A stretch of DNA of 64,000 nt from a bacterium (lineage in GTDB: Bacteria > Eisenbacteria > RBG-16-71-46 > CAIMUX01), in contig JAUIHP010000016.1 in the NCBI GenBank assembly GCA_030431975.1, positions 1 to 64,000 of the forward strand, written 5' to 3'. A program made the translations under genes and the position numbers. The first letter of the stretch is position 1; every line of letters begins with the position of its first letter. Of this stretch, positions 33,324 to 40,619 are shown one piece after another. The notes below the pieces were generated by a model. The model saw nothing but the letters and a program-made list of their open reading frames with translations, had not been told where the DNA came from and searched no databases.

Positions 33324-34412
33324 CTAGGAGAGGGAACTCACCCAGGAGTCGGAGAAGAGGATCCCGCCGCCACCCGGGCCGATCCGGGGAAAGGGCGTGG
33401 AAACCTCGATCATCGGCGGGAGATCGGGAACCAGCGAAACCTGGACGTGCTCCCGATGGCCGGTGACGATGGCGGCACTCGCGCGCGGGGCAGCGTCCAT
33501 TCGATCCATTTCCTGCTCCGCGGCTTTCATGTGCTTGGACTCGTCCAGGGACACGACCAGCATTCCGACCGCGCAAAGGGAAAGGGCGAGCGGGCCGAGC
33601 CACTGGGTCGGCTTCGTCCACGGTGAGGAGCTCCGTCGACGGTGCGTCGTCCGCCCCGCCGCTTCCATTGGATCCCATCCGGCCTCTCTGCACATCTGTC
33701 CGTAGTCGTGCAGCAAGGACTCGACACGGCGGCGCTCGGCAGCCGCGAAGAGAGGTTCATTCTTGTTCGGGCTGTGGTGCTTCATGTCATGTTCCCGCAA
33801 GTTCCCACCGCCGGGACTCGGCGGCAGGTCGTCGTCATCGTTTCGCTTCCGTTTCCCATGATTCCGTTCACGAGTTCCCGGCGCATCTTCCTGGTACTTG
33901 CGCAGAGAGGGGTGACAGCGAAGTCGTTCCAGGAGTCGCATCTTCCGAACGCGAACAGTGCTGTCGGGCAATCCGAGTTCCGAGCCGATCTCGGAGGAGT
34001 TCAGCCCCAGAAGGTCCAGTCGCAACAGCTCTGCTTCGTCGTCATCCAGCACGGCGAAGGCATCCCGCGCGAAATCGAGAAGGTAGACCCGGTCCTCCGA
34101 TGTGGCCCTGGGGCAGGCCAAGGACAAACCGTCCAGGGTTTCAGATGCCGGGTTTCTCCTGCGCACGTCCCGAATCTTGTTTCGCAGCAGGAGTCCGACC
34201 ACGTCCGTCAGCCAACCGCGAACGGTCCGCTTCCGACCGGCGCGGTTCAGGATGGACTCTTCGGTCAGAATCCGGATTTCTTGGGACCGGGCTTTCTCCG
34301 CGAAGACCATCAACGCGTCTTGCGCGACCTCTTCCGCGTCTTCCCGGTTCAATCCCTTGACCCGGGCTACACGAACGAGCTCGGAGAAGTGGTCCGCGAG
34401 GCGGACGTTCAT
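33324..34412 (-). CDS. ECF-type sigma factor fused to a membrane-anchored C-terminal part
   Basis: This 362-aa protein begins with ECF sigma region 2 (LNREDAEEVAQDALMVFAEKA) and region 4 (FAVLDDDEAELLRLDLLGLNSSEIGSELGLPDSTVRVRKMRLLERL). From about residue 175 a charged linker follows, then a second part with one membrane helix (LGPLALSLCAVGMLVVSL, about residue 272) and an outer tail. The frame is open throughout, so this is one chain and not a sigma/anti-sigma gene pair. It may be a sigma factor kept at the membrane by its own tail. Another sigma-like plus membrane layout occurs at 52522-53532. Confidence 0.75.
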   Translation of the reverse strand: MNVRLADHFSELVRVARVKGLNREDAEEVAQDALMVFAEKARSQEIRILTEESILNRAGRKRTVRGWLTDVVGLLLRNKIRDVRRRNPASETLDGLSLACPRATSEDRVYLLDFARDAFAVLDDDEAELLRLDLLGLNSSEIGSELGLPDSTVRVRKMRLLERLRCHPSLRKYQEDAPGTRERNHGKRKRNDDDDLPPSPGGGNLREHDMKHHSPNKNEPLFAAAERRRVESLLHDYGQMCREAGWDPMEAAGRTTHRRRSSSPWTKPTQWLGPLALSLCAVGMLVVSLDESKHMKAAEQEMDRMDAAPRASAAIVTGHREHVQVSLVPDLPPMIEVSTPFPRIGPGGGGILFSDSWVSSLS

Positions 34413-34636
34413 TCCGTTTTTTCTCCGTGGTGCCCCGACATTCTTAATATGTGAGAAAAGTAGGGGTGTGTTCCACCAAAAACATTCCAGGTAAGGCGGA
34501 ATGAGAGGTCGGAATCAACGTCCCCTACAAGGGAGGTGACCTTCGTCAAGAACCCCGGGCTCGGTGCCAGTGGGTTGATCGACGTGCAGACCCATTGATC
34601 AGATATGTCGCAGGGTTGCAGCACGCTCGAGAAGGT

Positions 34637-34674
34637 GCGCCCCGCCTCGTTGAGAGGGAAACGAGGCGGGGCGC
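34637..34674 (-). terminator. Strong hairpin after the secreted selenoprotein gene
   Basis: Perfect 15-bp arms (34637-34651 and 34660-34674) with an 8-nt loop, 37 nt past the stop of the minus-strand selenoprotein gene. It is very GC-rich but has no T-run after it. Confidence 0.6.
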
Positions 34675-34711
34675 GGAGGGAAGACTTCTCGTAACCGTCG
34701 AAGCGGTCCTT

Positions 34712-35809
34712 CTATCGAAGCAGCCGGAGTCCTCGGGAAACGTCGCCGTTCGCAAACCTCACCCGGTACAGATACGCTCCGTTCGGGAGTGCCAGACCGT
34801 GTTTGTCCGTGCCGTCCCAGCGAATCGCATGTTCGCCCGCGGTCAGCGTATCGTCGACCAGCCGCCGAACTTCACGTCCCGCAACGTCGAAGATGCTCAC
34901 GATTACCGGGCCATCCTGCATGAGCTCAAAACCGATCGAAGTCACGTCCGCAACGGGATTGGGAGCGTTCTGGAACAGAACGACGCTTTGGGAGCGGGCG
35001 GGGAGATCCGTCGGTGCGTCGGCCGGAACCCCCGCTGCTTTTCCTGCATTCCAGATGTATTGATCCGAGTCTCTTTGGACCCACGCCACGATGGTCAGAT
35101 TGTCGGCTACCCAGGTTGGATCAAGATCGAAGTCCAGGTCGATAGTTTGCACCTCCTGGCTCTGTGAGGCGGTCAGAGGAGTGTCGGGAAGGACCTTCCG
35201 GACGATGTAGTCCCACTCGTCCTGTCCTTCCGGATCGCAACAGGCGATGATGTCGTCCTCGTAGACCAGCGCCCGGATCTGGCTTCCGGTGGGATCGATC
35301 GACTCGCCGTCACCGATCTCGATCCGAATGGAGGCCGAACCACTGCCCGTTTCGAAAGTGGCGGAGGTCACTTCGACGGAGACTTCGGACAGGTCGCGCA
35401 GTCGGTCCTCGGTCCGCTGAATGTAGGTCGCCGTCGTTCCCGGAGTGAAGCCGACCACCCGATTGCCGCCGTCAAACAGAACGGTCGGACTTCCAAGGAC
35501 GTTGTAGTAGTTGGTCCTTGCCGTGGTGTCGTCGTTTTGGAAGAGCTGAGCCGTGTGGTAGTCGACATGGATGAACTGCGGGCTGTTGTCGACCTCGATC
35601 TGGGCGAGAGCCTCCCGGGCTCCCGGACAGAACGGTCAGGTGAAGAATCCGAACTTCTCAGCCAAGACCGTACGCGGGAAGAGTTCCGCTTGGGCGGGAA
35701 GTGCGGACAACGTCAATCCAAAGGCGGTCAGGGCGGCTGCCGACCCCAGTTTCCGGACGCGGCGGAGCAACGAGCCGAGTCCGGTGACATCGGATACATT
35801 CGTTTTCAT
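34712..35809 (-). CDS. Secreted selenocysteine-containing thioredoxin-fold (Omp28-like) protein with FlgD-type sorting tail
   Basis: Read through TGA 35636-35638, this is one 365-aa frame. It has a signal peptide (ALTAFGLTLSALPAQA, about residues 25-40), then LAEKFGFFT-U58-P-F-C61-PGAREALAQIE, FIHVDYH, and NVLGSPTVLFDGG with a cis-proline, which is the thioredoxin/Omp28-like pattern with Sec at the first active-site cysteine. Residues about 285-365 are a FlgD-Ig-like sorting domain: VIVSIFDVAGREVRRLVDD, GEHAIRWDGTD, LPNGAYLYRVRFANG. It should be an exported thiol-active surface protein. The start is ATG 35809 behind GGAGG, which is buried in a palindrome. Gene callers would report only a 248-aa C-terminal piece from 35458. 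Confidence 0.85.
35606..35624 (-). promoter_or_regulatory. Candidate SECIS hairpin in the secreted selenoprotein gene
   Basis: Stem GGGAGCC/GGCTCTC (7 bp, one G-U pair) with loop CGGGA, starting 11 nt past the UGA. The second loop base is G. The spacing and loop fit the general bacterial SECIS form. Confidence 0.6.
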
Positions 35810-35833
35810 GAGTACCTCCGTCGGAGGTACTCA
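35809..35833 (-). promoter_or_regulatory. 12-bp palindrome hiding the ribosome site of the secreted selenoprotein
   Basis: Arms tgagtacctccg (35809-35820) and cggaggtactca (35822-35833) pair perfectly around one base. On the minus strand the GGAGG ribosome site lies in the 3' arm and the first base of the ATG is in the stem. The folded mRNA would block initiation. It could also be an operator for a dimeric repressor. Confidence 0.65.
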
Positions 35834-35867
35834 GAGCGGCACCATCTGTGACACTAATGGGTTGCGA

Positions 35868-35935
35868 AACCCGGCCGCACCTCGAACCCGGCCGCGCTGT
35901 GAACCCGGCCGCACCTCGAACCCGGCCGCACCGTG
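35868..35935. repeat. Four tandem copies of a 17-bp unit
   Basis: Units beginning aacccggccgc at 35868, 35885, 35902 and 35919; copies 1 and 3 are identical. Non-coding, between the secreted selenoprotein gene and the MOSC gene. Confidence 0.8.
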
Positions 35936-35990
35936 AACGGTCCGCGACTCGCAGGCACGGAAGGAGTCACGAAAGATTGACGAATCGAGG

Positions 35991-36734
35991 TCAACTTGGC
36001 GTCAGGATCACATCGTCTCTCATCGCTATTGCACCGGGCTCGACGGTCGTTCCGTAGACTCCAAGGCAACCGTCTCTTTCCTCAGCCACGGTCCGGAGCA
36101 CTTGCGGAAGCCGTTCACCGGTTGCCGGGTCGATCGTGATGACCACGCAGCGTCCGTCCCGCTTGTCGACACGCATCCGGTACGCTCCAATCTGAATGGT
36201 CCTTCCGACCCAGCTATCTTCTTCGAAGGGGAGGTCGGAGATCAGGTCCACCAGAATGTTGGGACGAAACCGTTCGATCTGAAGTGGAGTACCCACCCGT
36301 ACTCCGATCTCCCGAATCGTTTGTGTCGTGATCAAGGACACCGGGAAGGTATCGAAGACGCCGCGACTCTGGCGGATGACCCGTGCCTTACTTTCAGCAA
36401 GGGCTTCGGCCAAGGCGGGGTCGGTGACGTCCATGGATCGGCCGTCGGGGGTTTGGACGACGGTGGCCGACTCATCCGGACGGGTCGGGTCGGCGAATGT
36501 CGGACGGTACTGGTTGAGGTCCCCCCGTTGTCGCAGGGTGAACCACGGGAACCCACTCTGTGGGACATCGTCTCGAACGAAGGCCCAGCGGCGATCGCCG
36601 GCCAGCCCGAACCACGAAACCTCTACCGTTTCCAGCGGCTCCGCGGCCATGGATTTGACCGGGTATCGCCACAGCCCGACCACGCTTCCAACGACTTGAG
36701 TTTCGGGAGATGACTTCTCGGTGGATTGCATCAT
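35991..36734 (-). CDS. MOSC-domain protein
   Basis: This 247-aa protein has the N-terminal MOSC-associated beta barrel (VVGLWRYPVKSMAAEPLE, LAGDRRWAFVRDD) and the MOSC domain with RFRPNILVDL, RVDKRDGRCVVITIDPATGE, which carries the cysteine thought to hold sulfur or molybdenum cofactor. MOSC proteins act in molybdenum cofactor use or N-hydroxylated substrate reduction in the cytoplasm. No molybdoenzyme gene lies next to it in this window. Confidence 0.88.
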   Translation of the reverse strand: MMQSTEKSSPETQVVGSVVGLWRYPVKSMAAEPLETVEVSWFGLAGDRRWAFVRDDVPQSGFPWFTLRQRGDLNQYRPTFADPTRPDESATVVQTPDGRSMDVTDPALAEALAESKARVIRQSRGVFDTFPVSLITTQTIREIGVRVGTPLQIERFRPNILVDLISDLPFEEDSWVGRTIQIGAYRMRVDKRDGRCVVITIDPATGERLPQVLRTVAEERDGCLGVYGTTVEPGAIAMRDDVILTPS

Positions 36735-36740
36735 GCCTCC

Positions 36741-36764
36741 TGGCCCGACCTACTCATGAAGGTC
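36741..36764. mobile_element. Solitary end copy of the MITE-like repeat
   Basis: These 24 nt match the left terminal repeat of the 47357-47540 element in 21 of 24 positions. Just upstream of the MOSC start codon, so it may affect that gene's promoter. Confidence 0.55.
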
Positions 36765-37003
36765 CGGGCTTGAAGAAGGCGCCCTTGCCGAGTGAGGATA
36801 CCGCGTCGAGCGTGACGGGCGGTTGAGCCCGCTGCAGCGCCTCTCGACGGGGGCACCCCTGCGAATCGACGCGAGGTGCGTTTTAGAATTGGAACAGGTC
36901 GCGGATACCCTGGTCAAGCATCCGGGCGTGCGCCTTGCGTTACTTCCGGGTAGCCGCCGACTGAGTTGACGAACCATTCCTGGAGCGGGGCGTTCGATCG
37001 ATC

Positions 37004-37519
37004 ATGACTTCTTCTGCCATCTACCCAAACTGCGAGAAGGTCCTGCGTACGATCGCTTGTGGCGGCGCCTCTGCGGATGAACTCGTGAAACAACTGGTGC
37101 GGCATGACGTCTCGTTGAACCCCTACGCCGAGCAGCTACTTTCGGATCCAAACTTTCCGACATCCACCCAGTCGGTCGAGTGCCGAACCGTGCAGGTTCG
37201 GGCGAGAGATTTGGGATTCCCCGACGGGGCGTTCTTTTCCGACATCACTCGAGCAGCCACCACGGTCGGCCTCGAGGTGTGCCCGCTCGAGCTTGCGCCG
37301 CACTTCCGGCTGCAGTTTCCCGAGGAGATCTCGGAGCAGCGGGTCACGGTCACATCGAACCGGCTCTACGAGAGTGACGAGTTTCCCCGTGGCTTTTACC
37401 TTCAGCACCGGGACGGTCAGTCCTGGCTGCGAGCCTACCGGGCCTCGGACGATCACCTTTGGGATCCGGACGAGTGGCTCGTCTTCGGACTGACCCCGGG
37501 ACTCGACGCCCCGCGTTAG
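37004..37519 (+). CDS. Conserved protein of unknown function
   Basis: This 171-aa soluble protein begins YPNCEKVLRTIACGG and later has RARDLGFPDGAFFSDITRAA, VGLEVCPLELAPHFRLQFPEE and ends with WDPDEWLVFGL. It looks like a conserved small family found in many bacteria with the same order of blocks (DLGF, GLE-CP, P-x-LRLQ), to which no function is attached. No membrane segment is present. It is alone, with a 168-nt gap to its right. Confidence 0.6.
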   Translation: MTSSAIYPNCEKVLRTIACGGASADELVKQLVRHDVSLNPYAEQLLSDPNFPTSTQSVECRTVQVRARDLGFPDGAFFSDITRAATTVGLEVCPLELAPHFRLQFPEEISEQRVTVTSNRLYESDEFPRGFYLQHRDGQSWLRAYRASDDHLWDPDEWLVFGLTPGLDAPR

Positions 37520-37720
37520 ACTCCTCAATCGGTTGTAGTCGGAAGATTGAGGACGAGATCAGGCCAAGTGGCTCTGTGACGATGATGCTCGATTCGCGCG
37601 GTATCTAATCTTTCGTTCAGACATCGTCGGCGCCCGAAAATCCGTGAACGATCGGCTCTTGCTTTCGTCTACACGTGTAGTAGTTCGGTGGGCACGTGTT
37701 TCAGAGAGGGGAGAGAGCCT

Positions 37721-38926
37721 GTGAAGCCTCTGCAAGTCCGTTCGAAAGTCCGATGCGTCCTCTTCGGGGTGTCCTTGGCCGTCTTTGGCGTTGCGACTTC
37801 GCTTTCTGCGAAAGACGTGGAGAACTCAGAACCTCCGCTTCACGGAGAGAAGACGCTCAAACTCGAAGAGGTCTGGCGGTTGGACGGAGACGGTGAACTT
37901 CTGTTGGGAGTCATCTCCGATGCCGTCCGGGGGCCGGACGGGAACACCTATCTGCTCGACTCGCAGCTTCATGAGATTCAGGTGATCTCGCCGGACGGCG
38001 AGTACCTGCGCACCATCGGCCGCGAAGGAGAAGGTCCCGGCGAGTTCCAGCGAGCATGGAGCCTGATGGTTCTGCCGGATGGAAGAGTCGGTGTCCTGCA
38101 GAGTCGGCCCGGAAAGATCGTGCTGCTCGAACCAACCGGTGAACCCGCGGGAGACCTTGCTGCGCCGGGACCGGAGGGATCTACGCCTACGCTGATCGAC
38201 GCGCATGTCGCGGGGAATCAGATGTTCTGGCGGACGTCCACTTCTCAGCGAATCGACAACGGTTTTCAGGTGCGCCAGGTCATCACGCGAACCCGGTTGG
38301 ACGGAACGGACCCGGTCGAGATCACCGCGACAGAGTTTGAACGGGAGTTTTCTTCGGAGATTCGGGAGGTGACCGGAAACGGATTTCGCCGTTGGGCCGT
38401 GACCGCGGATGGTGCGCTGTTTCTGCAGCACGGCTTCCACGAGTACGAGTTTGAAGTCTTCCCTCCCGGGGAAAGTCCTGAGTCTTCGGGCTCGTGGCGG
38501 GTGCGTATGAATCACCGTCCACACGAACGGACGGAAGCCGAACTCGAAGCGGCTCGCAGCAAGTTCTTCATCAGCGGCGGTGTTCAGATCGAATACATCG
38601 TCAGCCCGACCGATCCGGCGACGGTCCGTTTGGACGCACGAGAAGACGGACGTCTTTGGGTTCTGACCAGCGACGGCGCCTACCGAAATCCAGCGGGTAC
38701 CGTCGGCGTCTGGGATGTCTTCGAGGCCGACGGCCGGTTCGTCGAACGCGTCACTCTTCGCGGTAACGGCGATTACGATTCGGACGGATTCGAGTTCTTG
38801 GGGACAGAGCACTTCCTCGTCGTCGAAGAGCAGAGCAGTGCGACCCGGGCGAGTATGGGATCCGGAGAGGATGCTGAGGACGAAGAGGTCGTGCCGTTGT
38901 CAGTGGTCTGTTATCGGATCCGTTGA
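37721..38926 (+). CDS. Exported six-bladed beta-propeller protein
   Basis: This 401-aa protein has a signal peptide (VRCVLFGVSLAVFGVATSLSA) and NHL-like six-bladed propeller repeats: DSQLHEIQVISPDGEYLRTIGREGEGPGEF is the classic mark of the 6-bladed beta-propeller family of FCB bacteria. Later blades include WRVRMNHRPHERTEAELEAA and DGRLWVLTSDGAYR. The start GTG 37721 sits behind GAGGGGAGAGAG. It is probably a periplasmic or surface binding protein. Confidence 0.75.
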   Translation: MKPLQVRSKVRCVLFGVSLAVFGVATSLSAKDVENSEPPLHGEKTLKLEEVWRLDGDGELLLGVISDAVRGPDGNTYLLDSQLHEIQVISPDGEYLRTIGREGEGPGEFQRAWSLMVLPDGRVGVLQSRPGKIVLLEPTGEPAGDLAAPGPEGSTPTLIDAHVAGNQMFWRTSTSQRIDNGFQVRQVITRTRLDGTDPVEITATEFEREFSSEIREVTGNGFRRWAVTADGALFLQHGFHEYEFEVFPPGESPESSGSWRVRMNHRPHERTEAELEAARSKFFISGGVQIEYIVSPTDPATVRLDAREDGRLWVLTSDGAYRNPAGTVGVWDVFEADGRFVERVTLRGNGDYDSDGFEFLGTEHFLVVEEQSSATRASMGSGEDAEDEEVVPLSVVCYRIR

Positions 38927-38968
38927 CGCGTCCAAGAGAGACGACGAGAAGCCGTGTTTTCAAAAGGA

Positions 38969-39007
38969 AGCCGCATTGGGATCAAAAGCGGATACCCCAA
39001 TGCGGCT
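38969..39007 (-). terminator. Terminator hairpin between convergent genes
   Basis: Perfect 12-bp arms agccgcattggg (38969-38980) and cccaatgcggct (38996-39007). Read on the minus strand it is followed by TCCTTTTG, so it fits as an intrinsic terminator of the small secreted-protein gene. Confidence 0.65.
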
Positions 39008-39019
39008 CTCCGGCCGGAC

Positions 39020-39409
39020 CTATGGACAGGCGATCGGCCCGAGGATGACCTCGTCCGAGATCGGAAAGGAGTCACAGAAGCACACTGCCGTGATTCGGTA
39101 CTCATAGCCATAACTGGACAGGCAGTTTGTGTTCGGGTCATCAGCGTAGTTGTAGAGGATTCCGAACGAGAATCCGCCGGAGTCCAGCAGCGTCCACGTC
39201 GAGGTTCCGTAGCAGCGCCGTTCGATCTTGAGGAGGTTCGACTGGCAGCCGGGTTCGCCGTCGACTTGGTAGGTGAGGATCATCTTGTCCGTATCGTGAC
39301 CGACTCCGCACTCGACCGAAGCTGTCGTGAAATCGCAAGCCAAGGCTTGAACTGCTGACATGCAGATCGCGATCATGGCGGCGATAGAACATCCGAGATT
39401 CCTTGTCAT
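39020..39409 (-). CDS. Small secreted cysteine-containing protein
   Basis: This 129-aa protein has a signal peptide (MTRNLGCSIAAMIAICMSAVQALA) and a beta-rich body with several cysteines: ACDFTTASVECGVGHDTDKMILTYQVDG, ERRCYGTSTWTLLDSGGFSFG, NCLSSYGYEYRITAVCFC. The pattern of strands is fibronectin-like. The start is ATG 39407-39409 with GGAGAG upstream. A longer reading to the left of the start is not coding. Function unknown. Confidence 0.65.
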   Translation of the reverse strand: MTRNLGCSIAAMIAICMSAVQALACDFTTASVECGVGHDTDKMILTYQVDGEPGCQSNLLKIERRCYGTSTWTLLDSGGFSFGILYNYADDPNTNCLSSYGYEYRITAVCFCDSFPISDEVILGPIACP

Positions 39410-39689
39410 CTTTACTCTCCTGTTTCTTAGGTTCCGAGATTCGTTTGTCGGTGGCATGCATGCGAGTTGAAACAGGGCAATCAACATGCCGACTCTGCTC
39501 CGGGTAGGAGGAGACCGCGGAAACGCATTGGTCCGACGATGCTTAGGAGGCAGAGAAAATCGGATCTTCCACGGAGAGGCCCGGCGGCGTATCCCGAAAG
39601 GCCCAGTGGTGGGCTTTGACCTACCCGTACTCGTGCGACGGTCCTCAAGGATGCCCGGTAGGGGTCGATCGGGGTGCTTGTACCTGGGG

Positions 39690-40367
39690 CTACTCGAGCA
39701 GCCCCAGGGTCCACGTCGAGATGCGCTCGGCGAGTTCCTCCAACACCTCGTCGTCGGTGCGCCCGGTCCGCTTGAGAACATGAAAGCCGTGGTCCGCGCC
39801 GTCGACGATGTGCAGCGTCGACCGTTTCTTCAGCTTCTTGCAGACCGGTTCCAGAAGAGTGAGGTCGGCGAGGCTGTCACGGGTGCCTTGCAGAAAGAGC
39901 ATGGGGACTCGAATGTCATCGAGGTGGGCAGCACGAGTGTCCGATGGCTTTCCCGGTGCGTGCAAAGGGAATCCGAGAAAGGCGAGGCCTAGAACACCGG
40001 GCAACGGCTCTTTGGCCTGCGCTGTCGAAGTGAGTCGTCCCCCGAACGATTTCCCTCCGGCGATCATCGGAAGCCCCTTCGCCAACTTGGACGCGGCGGT
40101 CACGGCATTGCGAATCGTCTCTTCGACGACCTTTGGCGAGTCCGGTCGCTTCTTGCCCTGCTCCATGTAGGGAAACTGGTAGCGAAAGGTTGCGATCTTC
40201 CGTTCCGCGAGATGTTGCGCGATCGACTCCATGAAAGCGTGTTTCATCCCCGCGCCGGCGCCGTGGCCGAGCACGTAGGCGGCGGTTGCGCCACGAGGGC
40301 GAAGCCAAAGAGCGGAGACGTCTCCGGCGGATTCGGTGGCCTGAAAGGAGAGTTCTTTGGTCGTCAT
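39690..40367 (-). CDS. Alpha/beta hydrolase (Tex30/KANL3-like)
   Basis: This 225-aa cytoplasmic hydrolase has YVLGHGAGAGMKHAFME near the start, the nucleophile elbow AGGKSFGGRLTS, the acidic residue in LFLQGTRDSLAD and the histidine in VDGADHGFHVLK. This order is that of the Tex30/KANL3-like dienelactone-hydrolase relatives. Substrate unknown. ATG 40365-40367 is used as start; GTG 40376 is a close alternative. Confidence 0.85.
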   Translation of the reverse strand: MTTKELSFQATESAGDVSALWLRPRGATAAYVLGHGAGAGMKHAFMESIAQHLAERKIATFRYQFPYMEQGKKRPDSPKVVEETIRNAVTAASKLAKGLPMIAGGKSFGGRLTSTAQAKEPLPGVLGLAFLGFPLHAPGKPSDTRAAHLDDIRVPMLFLQGTRDSLADLTLLEPVCKKLKKRSTLHIVDGADHGFHVLKRTGRTDDEVLEELAERISTWTLGLLE

Positions 40368-40619
40368 GTCGGGCACAACTCCGTGAATCTACGGCGCTAG
40401 GCAGCCGCGCAAAGTGTCGAATCGGCGGACACAGCTACGCCCGGGACTCCGACCCGGATGCTCAAGAGGTTTGCTTGCAGAAGCTACCTGATGAGGGTCC
40501 CGACAGTCTTTCCCGAACTCCGAAAGATCGTGGTCTCCGTGAGCCGTGTGCACAATTCTGCCTCTCCGTCGTTGACCGGGTGACAGTCGTTTTTCGCACT
40601 CCGCGCGAAGGAGAAGCTC

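Noticed and set aside
33324-34412. Two genes, a sigma factor and an anti-sigma factor
   Set aside because: There is no stop codon between the parts, and the inner ATG has no separate frame; a single fused chain is what the sequence shows.
35868-35935. CRISPR array
   Set aside because: The 17-bp units are direct tandem copies with no spacers and no cas genes nearby.
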